64,000 nucleotides of DNA. Origin: Chromohalobacter canadensis (GTDB lineage Bacteria > Pseudomonadota > Gammaproteobacteria > Pseudomonadales > Halomonadaceae). The notes beneath the pieces were generated by a model that had not been told where the DNA came from, did not search any database, and saw only the letters and a list, made by a program, of their open reading frames with translations. The first letter of the stretch is position 1, and each line of letters starts with the position of its first letter. Location of the stretch: the NCBI RefSeq assembly GCF_029544075.1, contig NZ_JAJQJH010000001.1, forward strand, positions 310,001-374,000. Reading direction: 5' to 3'. A program made the translations under genes and the position numbers. Below, piece after piece: positions 43,359-51,721 of the stretch.

Positions 43359-44978
43359 ATGGACATACTCAATCTCGTTTTTCTGCTCACCCTGGCCGTT
43401 GGCGTCAGCCGAATACTGGCCAACATCATCCCCTTGCCCCTGCCTATCCTGCAGATCCTGATGGGTTGCCTGCTGGCTTCACCGCTTTTCGGGATGGAAG
43501 TCGAGCTGGACCCCGAGATCTTCATGATGCTGTTCATTCCGCCGTTGCTGTTCTACGACGGCTGGAAGATTCCCAAGAAGGAGTTCACCGATCACGGCGG
43601 GCAGATCGCCGCCATGTCGCTGCTGCTGGTGCTGGTCACTGTGGTGGCGGTCGGTTACTTCATCCACTGGCTGTTGCCTTCGATTCCGCTGGCGGCCAGT
43701 TTCGCGCTGGCCGCGATCCTGTCGCCCACCGATGCGCTGTCGGTGATCGCCATCGCCCAGGGGCGCCTGCCGCGCCATATGTCGCACCAGCTGGAAGGCG
43801 AGGCGATGATGAACGACGCCACGGGGCTGGTCTCGTTCAAGATAGCCATCGCGGCCGCCATGACCGGCGGCTTCTCGTTGCTCTCCGTGTCCGGCGAGTT
43901 CCTGATGGTGGCGTTGGGTGGCCTGCTGATCGGTGGCGCGCTGAGCTGGACGGTTGGCAAGATCAAACAGTGGATGACCGCGCGCAACCTCTATGATCCG
44001 GCCACCTACGTGGTCACCATCCTGTTGCTGCCGTTCGCGGCGTTCTACCTTGCCGAGCATGCCGGCATGTCGGGCATTCTCTCGGCGGTGGCCGCCGGCA
44101 TGGTGCAGAGTCGTGTCGACATGCTGCCGGTGAAAACCAGCACCCGCATCCTAAATCGCAGCATCTGGGAAATGCTCGACTTCACCTTCAACGGCGTGGT
44201 GTTCCTGCTGCTCGGGCTGCAGTTCCCCGGGATCGTCGAGCGTGTGTGGGCGGATTCCGCCACGCAGAGCTACGCGATGGGTACGCTGGTGCTCTACGCC
44301 GTCGTGCTCATGGCGCTGCTGCTGGCGATCCGCTTTGCCTTCATCTATGCCTACCACTGGATCGAGACCCGCCTGCTCAAGCCGCGAGCCAAGGGCGGAG
44401 AGAACCAGCCGCTGCTGTTGATCACCACTCTTAGCTCGGTGGCCGGCGTGCGTGGGGCAATTACCCTCGCCGGCGTGCTTTCGGTGCCGTTGTTCATCAA
44501 TGGCGCGTCTTTTCCCGGGCGCGATCTGATGATCTTTCTGGCGGCCGCGGTGATTATCCTGTCGTTGCTGATCGGCGCGCTGGGCATTCCCTACTTTTTG
44601 AAATTCCTGTCGCTGAACGACCTCAAGGAGCACGAACGCGAGTTGCTGAAGGCACGGCAGATCGCCTCCCAGGCCGCTGTCGACTGGCTGGAAGAGTGGT
44701 CAAAGGCACAATCGAGCGACGAGCCCGAACCGAAAGGATCGGTGACGGCCCGGATCATCGATTCCTATCGTCAGGAAATGCAGGCGATGGCGATGGAGCG
44801 TGACGATCGGGCCGACCAGGCGCATCAGCTTCACCAACTGGAAACGGATTTGCGCATCCGAGCCATTCAAGCCCAGCGCAAGGAACTCTATCGGTTGCGC
44901 AAGCGGCGGCATATCGATGAACAGATGCTGCAGACCCTGATTCGCGAACTGGATTACGAAGAGGCTGCGCTTCAGTAG
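43359..44978 (+). CDS. CPA1-family Na+/H+ antiporter
   Basis: Inner-membrane cation/proton antiporter of about 539 residues. The core has SPTDALSVIAIAQG and EGEAMMNDATGLVSFKIA, which hold the ion-binding acidic residues, and ends with a charged, coiled-coil-rich cytoplasmic tail of some 130 residues. ATG 43359 is chosen by homology, since the RBS is weak. It fits a halophile exporting sodium. It lies inside the segment that separates narG from narHJI. Confidence 0.85.
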   Translation: MDILNLVFLLTLAVGVSRILANIIPLPLPILQILMGCLLASPLFGMEVELDPEIFMMLFIPPLLFYDGWKIPKKEFTDHGGQIAAMSLLLVLVTVVAVGYFIHWLLPSIPLAASFALAAILSPTDALSVIAIAQGRLPRHMSHQLEGEAMMNDATGLVSFKIAIAAAMTGGFSLLSVSGEFLMVALGGLLIGGALSWTVGKIKQWMTARNLYDPATYVVTILLLPFAAFYLAEHAGMSGILSAVAAGMVQSRVDMLPVKTSTRILNRSIWEMLDFTFNGVVFLLLGLQFPGIVERVWADSATQSYAMGTLVLYAVVLMALLLAIRFAFIYAYHWIETRLLKPRAKGGENQPLLLITTLSSVAGVRGAITLAGVLSVPLFINGASFPGRDLMIFLAAAVIILSLLIGALGIPYFLKFLSLNDLKEHERELLKARQIASQAAVDWLEEWSKAQSSDEPEPKGSVTARIIDSYRQEMQAMAMERDDRADQAHQLHQLETDLRIRAIQAQRKELYRLRKRRHIDEQMLQTLIRELDYEEAALQ

Positions 44979-44985
44979 GCATGGG

Positions 44986-45015
44986 AAAGCCAGTCGCCAT
45001 GGCGACTGGCTTTTT
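44986..45015 (+). terminator. Terminator after the antiporter gene
   Basis: A 13-bp perfect stem AAAGCCAGTCGCC / GGCGACTGGCTTT with a two-base spacer is followed by further T residues, 8 bp after the antiporter stop. Confidence 0.9.
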
Positions 45016-45023
45016 CGTCAGGA

Positions 45024-45333
45024 TCAGCGGCCGTGTGTCGATGGCCGGCGAGGGGAGAGTGGCTCAAGCCGCATGAGGCGGGCGTGCCCGAAGTGCTCGT
45101 AGTGACGCCGCTCGGCGGGCACGCCGAGTTCTTGCAGCGCCTCGTCGATCGCGGTCATGAAGCCCTGTGGATTGACGAAATAGCATTCGGGCGAATCGTC
45201 GGGTAGGTAGCGTCCAGCAACTCGCGGTTGACGCGGCCGATGTGGTCGGCCCGGTCGTCCCGTTCCCCCCGTTCGTAGAGTGTCACCGATGTCGATGTGC
45301 CGGGGTAACTGGTCGGGTGGTAAACCGTGCCGA
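45024..45333 (-). pseudogene. Flavohemoglobin/ferredoxin-reductase C-terminal remnant
   Basis: The complementary strand reads STSVTLYERGERDD and GRVNRELLDA. After a frameshift near 45211 it continues as YLPDDSPECYFVNPQGFM, AIDEALQELGVPAERRHYEH and FGHARL. This is the NAD-binding end of a flavohemoglobin (Hmp)-type oxidoreductase, with NPQGFM where CGPxxFM is usual. The globin and FAD parts are absent and the reading frame is broken, so it is a decayed fragment. It fills most of the gap between the antiporter and narG. Confidence 0.55.
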
Positions 45334-45337
45334 ACGA

Positions 45338-45363
45338 AATTGCCCCACTGATGTGGGGCAATT
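45338..45363 (-). terminator. Terminator directly after narG
   Basis: A perfect 11-bp stem AATTGCCCCAC / GTGGGGCAATT with a TGAT loop ends 24 bp after the narG stop and runs into TTTCG on the narG strand. It indicates that narG is transcribed as a single-gene unit. Confidence 0.75.
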
Positions 45364-45386
45364 CGTTGGCAGGTGAGTCGCTGGCT

Positions 45387-48300
45387 TCAGCCTTCCACTT
45401 TGGCCTGCACGCTGTCGTTGCCTTCGTCGTCCAGCCAGTCGATGTGGTGCATCTTGCGCACGATGACGAACTCGTCACGGTTGGAGCCCACGGTCCCGTA
45501 GTAGTTGAAGCTGTAGGACAACTGGGCGTAGCCGCCGATCATGTGGGTTGGTTTGGGGCAGACGCGGGTCACCGAGTTGTGGATACCGCCACGGGTGCCG
45601 GTCACTTCCGATCCGGGCACGTTCACGATGCGCTCCTGGGCGTGGTACATCATCGCCATGCCGTTCTTGACCCGTTGGCTGACCACCGCCCGGGCGGCTA
45701 TCGCGCCGTTGGCGTTGTACAGCTCGATCCAGTCGTTGTCCTCCACGCCGATGGCACGTGCATCGTCCTCGGACAGCCAGACGATGGGGCCACCGCGCGA
45801 CAGCGTCAGCATCAACAGGTTATCGCTGTAGGTGGAGTGAATGCCCCACTTTTGGTGCGGGGTGATCCAGTTCAGCGCGATCTCCGGGTTGCCGTTGCTC
45901 TTGTGCTCCGTGATGCCGGTCATCGCCTTGGTGTTGATCGGCGGGCGGTAGACCAGCAGGCTCTCGCCGAAGGCACGCATCCAAGGGTGGTCCTGATAGA
46001 ACTGCTGGCGGCCGGTCACGGTACGCCACGGAATCAACTCGTGGACGTTAGTGTAGCCCGCGTTGTACGACACGTGCTCGTCCTCGAGGCCCGACCAGGT
46101 GGGACTGGAGATAATCTTGCGCGGCTGAGCGACGATGTCGCGGAAGCGGATCTTCTCCTCGTGCTTGGGCAGCGCCAGGTGGGCGTGCTCGCGGCCGGTG
46201 ATCTTGGACAGCTCATTCCAGGCCTTGACCGCCACGTTGCCGTTGGTCTCGGGGGCCAGCGTCAGAATCATCTCGGCGGCATCGATGGCCGTCTCGATGT
46301 TCGGACGGCCTGCGGCCGGACCCTCGGTCTTGCGCTGGTTGAGCTTGCCGAGCAACTCGACCTCGGGCTGGGTCTGCCAACTGATGCCCTTGCCGCCGTT
46401 GCCCAGGGTGTCGAGCAGCGGACCCACCGAGGTGAAGCGCTCATAGGTCGCCGGATAGTCACGCTGCACCGCGATCAGGTGCGGCAGGGTCTTGCCGGGA
46501 ATCGGCTCGCACTCGCCTTTCTTCCAGTCCTTGACTTCGGCCTGGGCCAGCTCGGCCGGGGAGTCGTGCTGCATGGGCAGGGTGACGATATCGGTCTCTT
46601 GGCCCAGGTGGCCCTCGCAGGCCTTGGAGAAGGCCTTGGCGATGCCCTTGTAGATGTCCCAGTCGCTGCGCGCTTCCCAGGCAGGGTCGGTGGCGGCGGT
46701 CAGCGGGTGGATGAACGGGTGCATGTCCGAGGTGTTGAGGTCATCTTTCTCGTACCAGGTCGCCGTCGGCAATACCACGTCAGAGTACAGGCAGGTGGTG
46801 GACATGCGGAAGTCCAGGGTCACCAGCAGGTCGACCTTGCCCTCCGGGGCATCATCGTGCCAAGTGACTTCCTCGGGCAGCGTACCGTCCGTGTCGCCCA
46901 GATCCTTGCCCTGCAGGCCATGCTTGGTGCCCAGCAGGTACTTGAGCATGTACTCGTGGCCCTTGCCGGAGGAGCCGAGGAGGTTGGAGCGCCACACGAA
47001 CATGTTGCGCGGGAAGTTCTGTGGGCTGTCCGGGTCCTCGGCGGCGAAGCGCAGGTTGCCGCTCTTGAGCTGGGCAACCACATAATCGGCCGGCTCGAGG
47101 CCGGCGACGCGGGCGGCCTCGGCGAGCTGCAGCGGGTTGGTGTCGAGCTGCGGCGCGGAGGGCAGCCAGCCCATGCGCTCGGCGCGCACGTTGAAATCGA
47201 CCAGGCTTCCCGTGAAGTCCTCGCGACGCGCCATGGGCGAGAGCAGCTCGCTTATTTCGAGCTTCTCGTAGCGCCACTGGCTGGAGTGATTGTAGAAGAA
47301 CGAGGTGCCGTTCATGTGGCGCGGCGGACGCTGCCAGTCGAGGCCGAAGGCCAGCGGAGTCCAGCCGGTCTGCGGGCGCAGCTTCTCTTGGCCCACGTAG
47401 TGCGCCCAGCCGCCGCCGCTCTGGCCGATACAGCCGCACAGGATCAGCATGTTGATCAGGCCGCGGTAGTTCATGTCCATGTGGTACCAGTGGTTCATAC
47501 CGGCACCAACGATGATCATGCTGCGCCCCCGGGTCTTGTCGGCGGTATCGGCGAATTCGCGCGCAAGGCGGATGGCCTGGGCGGCGGGCACGCCGGTTAT
47601 CCGCTCCTGCCAGGCGGGGGTGTACGGACGCACCTGGTCGTAGGCGGTGGCGCCGTCGTCCTCGCCCTCGGTGCCCAGGCCGCGGTCGATACCGTAGTTG
47701 GCGACCATCAGATCGAACACGGTCACCGCCAGCACCTCGCGACCGTCGGCCAGGGTCAGGCGCTTGGCCGGCAGGTTGTGATAGAGCACGTCGTTGCCAG
47801 CGACATGATCGAAATGTTCGTGGGCAATGCCGCCGAAGTAGGGGAAACCGACCCTGGCGACGCTGTCGTGGCTCTCGTCCAGCGACAGCTGCAGGGAGAC
47901 CTCATTGCCCTCGGCGTCGAGCGGCTCGAGGTTCCAGCGACCCTTGCCGCCTTCCTTTTCACCCCAGCGGAAGCCGATGGAGCCGCGCGGTACCACCAGG
48001 CGATTGCCGGTCTCGTCCCAGGCCACGGTCTTCCAATCCGGGTTGTTGTCCTGGCCCAGGTTGGCGTCGAAGTCGCTGGCGCGCAGCTGCTTGCCGGGCG
48101 CAAAGCTGCCATCCTCACGGGCCTCCAGCTCGACCAGGAACGGCATGTCGGTATAGCGACGCACGTAGTCGGTGAAATAGGCGCTGGGCTTGGCGAGGTG
48201 GAATTCCTTGAGGATCACGTGGCCCATGGCCATCGCCAGTGCCGCGTCGGTGCCCTGCTTGGGGCTCAGCCACTCGTCGCACAGCTTGGCGACCTCGGCG

Positions 48301-49154
48301 TAGTCCGGGGTAATGGCCACGGTCTTGGTGCCCTTGTAGCGCACCTCGGTGAAGAAGTGGGCGTCGGGTGTGCGCGTCTGCGGGACGTTGGAGCCCCAGG
48401 CGATGATGTAGCTGGAGTTGTACCAGTCGGCGGACTCGGGCACGTCGGTCTGCTCGCCCCAGGTCTGCGGCGAGGCCGGCGGCAAATCGCAGTACCAGTC
48501 GTAGAACGACAGGCACACCCCGCCGATCAGCGACAGGTAACGTGCGCCGGCGGCATAGGAGACCATCGACATCGCCGGGATCGGTGAGAAGCCGATGATG
48601 CGGTCGGGGCCGTACTGCTTGGCGGTGTAGACGTTGGACGCCGCGATCAGGGTTTCCAGCTCGTCCCAGTCGGCGCGCACGAAGCCGCCCATACCGCGAA
48701 CCTTCTTGTACTGCGCGGTCTTCTCGGGGTTCCCGACGATGGAGGCCCAGGCCAGCACCGGATCGACGTGCTGGGCCAGCGCCTCGCGCCACAGCTTGAT
48801 CAGGCGCTTGCGCACCAGCGGGTACTTGAGACGGTTGGCGCTGTAGATATACCAGGAGTAGCTGGCCCCGCGCGGACAGCCGCGCGGTTCGTGGTTGGGC
48901 AGGTCGGGACGGGTGCGCGGATAGTCGGTCTGCTGGGTTTCCCAGGTGACCAGGCCATTCTTGACGTAGATCTTCCAGCTGCACGAGCCGGTACAGTTCA
49001 CCCCGTGGGTGGAGCGCACGATCTTGTCGTGCTGCCAGCGGGCGCGATAACCGTCTTCCCAGTCGCGGGTTTCGTCACGGGTCTCGCCATGGCCATTGGC
49101 AAATGCCTCTCGGGGCTTGCCCAGATACTGCAGTCGGTCGAGGAAATGGCTCAT
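45387..49154 (-). CDS. narG: Respiratory nitrate reductase alpha subunit NarG
   Basis: Catalytic Mo-bisMGD subunit of 1255 residues reducing nitrate to nitrite on the cytoplasmic side. The N-terminal 4Fe-4S ligand set (His plus cysteines) is in HGVNCTGSCSWK and EPRGCPRGASYSWY. YNSSYIIAWGSN carries the Mo-ligating aspartate region. The family-typical start MSHFLDRLQYL is complete, and GAGG lies 9 nt upstream. The gene looks intact. It stands alone, with its own FNR/NarL promoter and its own terminator, separated from narHJI by about 9 kb. Confidence 0.95.
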   Translation of the reverse strand: MSHFLDRLQYLGKPREAFANGHGETRDETRDWEDGYRARWQHDKIVRSTHGVNCTGSCSWKIYVKNGLVTWETQQTDYPRTRPDLPNHEPRGCPRGASYSWYIYSANRLKYPLVRKRLIKLWREALAQHVDPVLAWASIVGNPEKTAQYKKVRGMGGFVRADWDELETLIAASNVYTAKQYGPDRIIGFSPIPAMSMVSYAAGARYLSLIGGVCLSFYDWYCDLPPASPQTWGEQTDVPESADWYNSSYIIAWGSNVPQTRTPDAHFFTEVRYKGTKTVAITPDYAEVAKLCDEWLSPKQGTDAALAMAMGHVILKEFHLAKPSAYFTDYVRRYTDMPFLVELEAREDGSFAPGKQLRASDFDANLGQDNNPDWKTVAWDETGNRLVVPRGSIGFRWGEKEGGKGRWNLEPLDAEGNEVSLQLSLDESHDSVARVGFPYFGGIAHEHFDHVAGNDVLYHNLPAKRLTLADGREVLAVTVFDLMVANYGIDRGLGTEGEDDGATAYDQVRPYTPAWQERITGVPAAQAIRLAREFADTADKTRGRSMIIVGAGMNHWYHMDMNYRGLINMLILCGCIGQSGGGWAHYVGQEKLRPQTGWTPLAFGLDWQRPPRHMNGTSFFYNHSSQWRYEKLEISELLSPMARREDFTGSLVDFNVRAERMGWLPSAPQLDTNPLQLAEAARVAGLEPADYVVAQLKSGNLRFAAEDPDSPQNFPRNMFVWRSNLLGSSGKGHEYMLKYLLGTKHGLQGKDLGDTDGTLPEEVTWHDDAPEGKVDLLVTLDFRMSTTCLYSDVVLPTATWYEKDDLNTSDMHPFIHPLTAATDPAWEARSDWDIYKGIAKAFSKACEGHLGQETDIVTLPMQHDSPAELAQAEVKDWKKGECEPIPGKTLPHLIAVQRDYPATYERFTSVGPLLDTLGNGGKGISWQTQPEVELLGKLNQRKTEGPAAGRPNIETAIDAAEMILTLAPETNGNVAVKAWNELSKITGREHAHLALPKHEEKIRFRDIVAQPRKIISSPTWSGLEDEHVSYNAGYTNVHELIPWRTVTGRQQFYQDHPWMRAFGESLLVYRPPINTKAMTGITEHKSNGNPEIALNWITPHQKWGIHSTYSDNLLMLTLSRGGPIVWLSEDDARAIGVEDNDWIELYNANGAIAARAVVSQRVKNGMAMMYHAQERIVNVPGSEVTGTRGGIHNSVTRVCPKPTHMIGGYAQLSYSFNYYGTVGSNRDEFVIVRKMHHIDWLDDEGNDSVQAKVEG

Positions 49155-49309
49155 TATATCTTGCCTCTATGGAGTCCGGTCAGGAGTCAGGGAGTCGTCT
49201 CGGTCATATCGCCGGGGCCAATGAGGTATGGCTGCGCCAGCAGGCTTGCCATGGCGAACCTCCCATGCATGAACTGAACCCACCATAAGGAACCTACGTC
49301 GGGTCGATT

Positions 49310-49384
49310 TTGATTTCAGTCAAGTTGGGTAGCGAACTCCTTCGCTTACCTCGCAATATCACCCGGACTACCTCTAAAGGGTTA
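49310..49384. promoter_or_regulatory. FNR box and NarL 7-2-7 site in the narG/fnr divergent region
   Basis: TTGATTTCAGTCAA (49310-49323) is an FNR-type box 156 bp before narG. TACCTCT-AA-AGGGTTA (49369-49384) matches the NarL 7-2-7 consensus with one main mismatch. Additional half-sites (GGGTAG, TTACCTC) lie between. The 305-bp region serves narG leftward and probably the FNR-type regulator rightward. Confidence 0.7.
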
Positions 49385-49397
49385 TCGGGGGCTAAGC

Positions 49398-49439
49398 GGG
49401 GGTTGGGTAACATCGTGCTCATGATGTTGCGTAACCCCC
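49398..49439 (+). promoter_or_regulatory. Inverted repeat directly before the fnr RBS
   Basis: GGGGGTT and AACATC pair with GATGTT and AACCCCC, leaving a 4-nt internal loop and an 8-nt apical loop. The structure ends 2 nt before AGGAAGGAG, the ribosome-binding site of the FNR-type gene. It may be an mRNA structure influencing translation, or a protein-binding site. Confidence 0.5.
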
Positions 49440-49459
49440 GCAGGAAGGAGAAATACGCC

Positions 49460-50206
49460 ATGACCCGCATTGCCACGCTGAGCGAATCGCGCGATAGCTG
49501 CCACAACTGTCGTCTGCGCACGCTGTGCCTGCCCGACAATCTGCCGAAGGAAGACATCGGGAAGCTGGAAGGGATCGTGCAGCGTCGCAAGCCGGTATCC
49601 CGGGGGGGCTATCTATTCCAGGCCGGGCAGCGTTTCAACTCGATCTATGCGGTGCGCACCGGGGCCGTGAAGACGTCGACCCTGATGGCCAATGGCGACG
49701 AACATATCTCGGGATTTCACCTGCCGGGCGAAGTCATTGGCCTCGATGCCATCGTCTCGCGGGATCACCCGTCGAGCGCGATCGCCCTGGAAACGGCCAG
49801 TATTTGCGAGATTCCTTACGCCGAACTGGAAACCCTGAGCGAACGCACGCCGGCCCTGCAGCATCGGCTGATGCGCATCATGAGCCGCGAACTGCTCGCC
49901 GAGCAGAGCACCAATCATCTACTGTCGCGTCGTTCCGCTGAACAGCGCCTGGCCGTCGTGCTGATCAAGTTCTCGGAGCGCTTCGCCGATCGTGGCCTCT
50001 CGGCGTTGCGCTTTCGCTTGCCGATGTCGCGCCTCGACCTGGGCAACTACCTGGGCCTGGTGCCCGAGACCATGAGCCGCACCTTCCGCCGCCTGGAGGA
50101 GCAGGGCCTGGTCAGCATCGCCGGAAAGGAGATCGAGATCGTCGATAGCGGCGCGATGAAGGCACTGGCATTCGGCGCAGAAGGTTCACAGACGGCGCGG
50201 ACCTGA
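49460..50206 (+). CDS. fnr: FNR/ANR-family anaerobic regulator
   Basis: Oxygen-sensing Crp-family activator of 248 residues. The 4Fe-4S ligands are C14-x2-C17-x5-C23 (SCHNCRLRTLC) plus the cysteine in ASICEIPY. The beta-roll sensor is followed by the HTH LGNYLGLVPETMSRTFRRLE, whose E-x2-SR reads TTGAT-type half-sites. ATG 49460 has AGGAAGGAG at 9 nt. The frame is open 50 codons upstream through the promoter but is not coding there. It is likely to act on the FNR boxes seen across this island. Confidence 0.92.
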   Translation: MTRIATLSESRDSCHNCRLRTLCLPDNLPKEDIGKLEGIVQRRKPVSRGGYLFQAGQRFNSIYAVRTGAVKTSTLMANGDEHISGFHLPGEVIGLDAIVSRDHPSSAIALETASICEIPYAELETLSERTPALQHRLMRIMSRELLAEQSTNHLLSRRSAEQRLAVVLIKFSERFADRGLSALRFRLPMSRLDLGNYLGLVPETMSRTFRRLEEQGLVSIAGKEIEIVDSGAMKALAFGAEGSQTART

Positions 50207-50234
50207 GCGGGAGCGCGATGCATCTCATGGCGGC

Positions 50235-50248
50235 GTGACTTCAGTCAA
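50235..50248 (+). promoter_or_regulatory. FNR-type box before the HemN-like ORF
   Basis: GTGAC-TTCA-GTCAA differs from the FNR consensus at the first base. It lies 60 bp before the probable start of the HemN-like reading frame, as expected for an anaerobic haem-synthesis gene. Confidence 0.5.
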
Positions 50249-50307
50249 CCTGGCCGTCCGCAGCGGGCGCTAGAGTGAGTCTGGATATACTCGCTCTGGT
50301 AATCGAA

Positions 50308-51638
50308 ATGACCCGCTTCCTCAATCCTGTTCTTCTCGGTAAGCATGATCGTCCGGCTCCGGATTATGGGATCTTTCCCAGCCTGGTCCGCTTTCCTGCA
50401 AAGCTCACAGCAGACGACTACCGGCTGGCGGCGCATGGCAGTAACGAAGACCCCATCCCCAAACCATTGACGGCTCATGTGCATGTGCCCGCCAGGTTGG
50501 GCCACGAGGTCAATGGGGCGGCTCGCTATCTATCTTACCTCAAGCATGAAATAGCGCTTCAGGGGAGCCTGTTTGATGTCGACCGCTGCATCGAGCAACT
50601 TGTTCTGACCGGGAATGGCGCGGGGTGCCTTGGCGATGACCAGTTGGCCGGCCTGATGACCGAGTTGCGTCGCCATTTCGGGCTGAAGCGCAGCCGCGAC
50701 AGGGACTTTTCGCTGCGCACCGGGCCGAACCGTCTGTCGCCGCAACGCTTGGCCGATTTGATTGCCCTTGGCTTCAACCGGTTCAACATCGATATACGGG
50801 ATGCCGGGGCCGCGGCGATAGAGCGCCTGGTCGAGATCCAGGCCGCGTCTCGCCAAGCTTATCTTCACCCGCCCACTCTCGAGTTGGCGCTGCGGCTGCC
50901 TGGACGGACGCCCGCTGGTTTCTCGGCGCTGCTCGAACGCTTGGTATGCCTACGTCCCGAGCTATTACCCTGTCTCGCGATGTAGGTCACGGCACAGCTG
51001 ACTGGCCAAGGGGCTCTGGCGGTTCAGTGCCGGGCGATCAGGGCGGCACGCCCGAGCGTAGCGAGACCTTGGCCCTCCTTGTACAAGGTATAGAACGCCT
51101 GGTGGCGGAGGGCTACGTACATACAGGCATGGGGCGGCTTGTCCTTTCCAGCGATACGTTGGTAGCAGCGCAACGCCGTGGGTGGTCGCAGCGCTGCCTC
51201 GAGGACTATCACCTCCACGGCGATGCCGACTGTATCGGGTTCGGTGTTGGTGCGATCAGCCATGTCGCCGATGGGTACTACCAGAATGGACGAAAATTAC
51301 CGGACTATTATGCCCGCCTAGACGCCGGCGAGTTGGCCATCTGCCGGGGCTATGAGCTGAACGCCGATGACAGAGTGAGGCGCGATGTCATCCAACGCCT
51401 CATGGGAAGCGGCGACGTCCCTTATACGGCTATCGAGAAACGCCATCGCATCGTGTTTCGCAACTATTTCGCCCCCGAGCTGCTGGCCCTGCAGGAGATG
51501 GCCGGCGATGGTCTGGTCGACATCCGACGTGATCGTATTGCACTGACGCCACCGGGACGGTTACTGCCGAACCGTCTCGCCATGGTCTTCGACGGCGCCT
51601 TCAGCGAATCGAAACCGCGGTACTTGCAGATGGTTTGA
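50308..51638 (+). pseudogene. Degenerate HemN-like coproporphyrinogen dehydrogenase, frameshifted, lacking radical-SAM cysteines
   Basis: Two overlapping frames together resemble HemN, the oxygen-independent coproporphyrinogen III oxidase. The first (to 50985) has LTAHVHVPARLGHE where HemN has a YVHIPFC-xxx-C-xx-C motif, so all three cluster cysteines are gone. It continues with FNRFNIDIRDAG and LERLVCLRPE. The second frame, in a different register from about 50946, has GYVHTGMG, DYHLHGDADCIGFGVGAIS, RGYELNADDRVRRDVIQRLM and FRNYFAPELL, all HemN C-terminal blocks. It is probably non-functional as an enzyme. Two small proteins from a pseudo-enzyme are the alternative. Confidence 0.75.
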
Positions 51639-51721
51639 AGATGGTTTGATCGGCGCTGCCACGTTGACATCGTGCGGAGGGCGCCGTTGTCTTGAAGGGG
51701 ACGGCGGTTGACGATGAGTTA

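Noticed and set aside
45327-48587. A 1086-codon open frame on the + strand
   Set aside because: It is antisense to the intact, clearly homologous narG, has low-complexity Val/Gly/His-rich content typical of high-GC shadow frames, and no RBS or homology.
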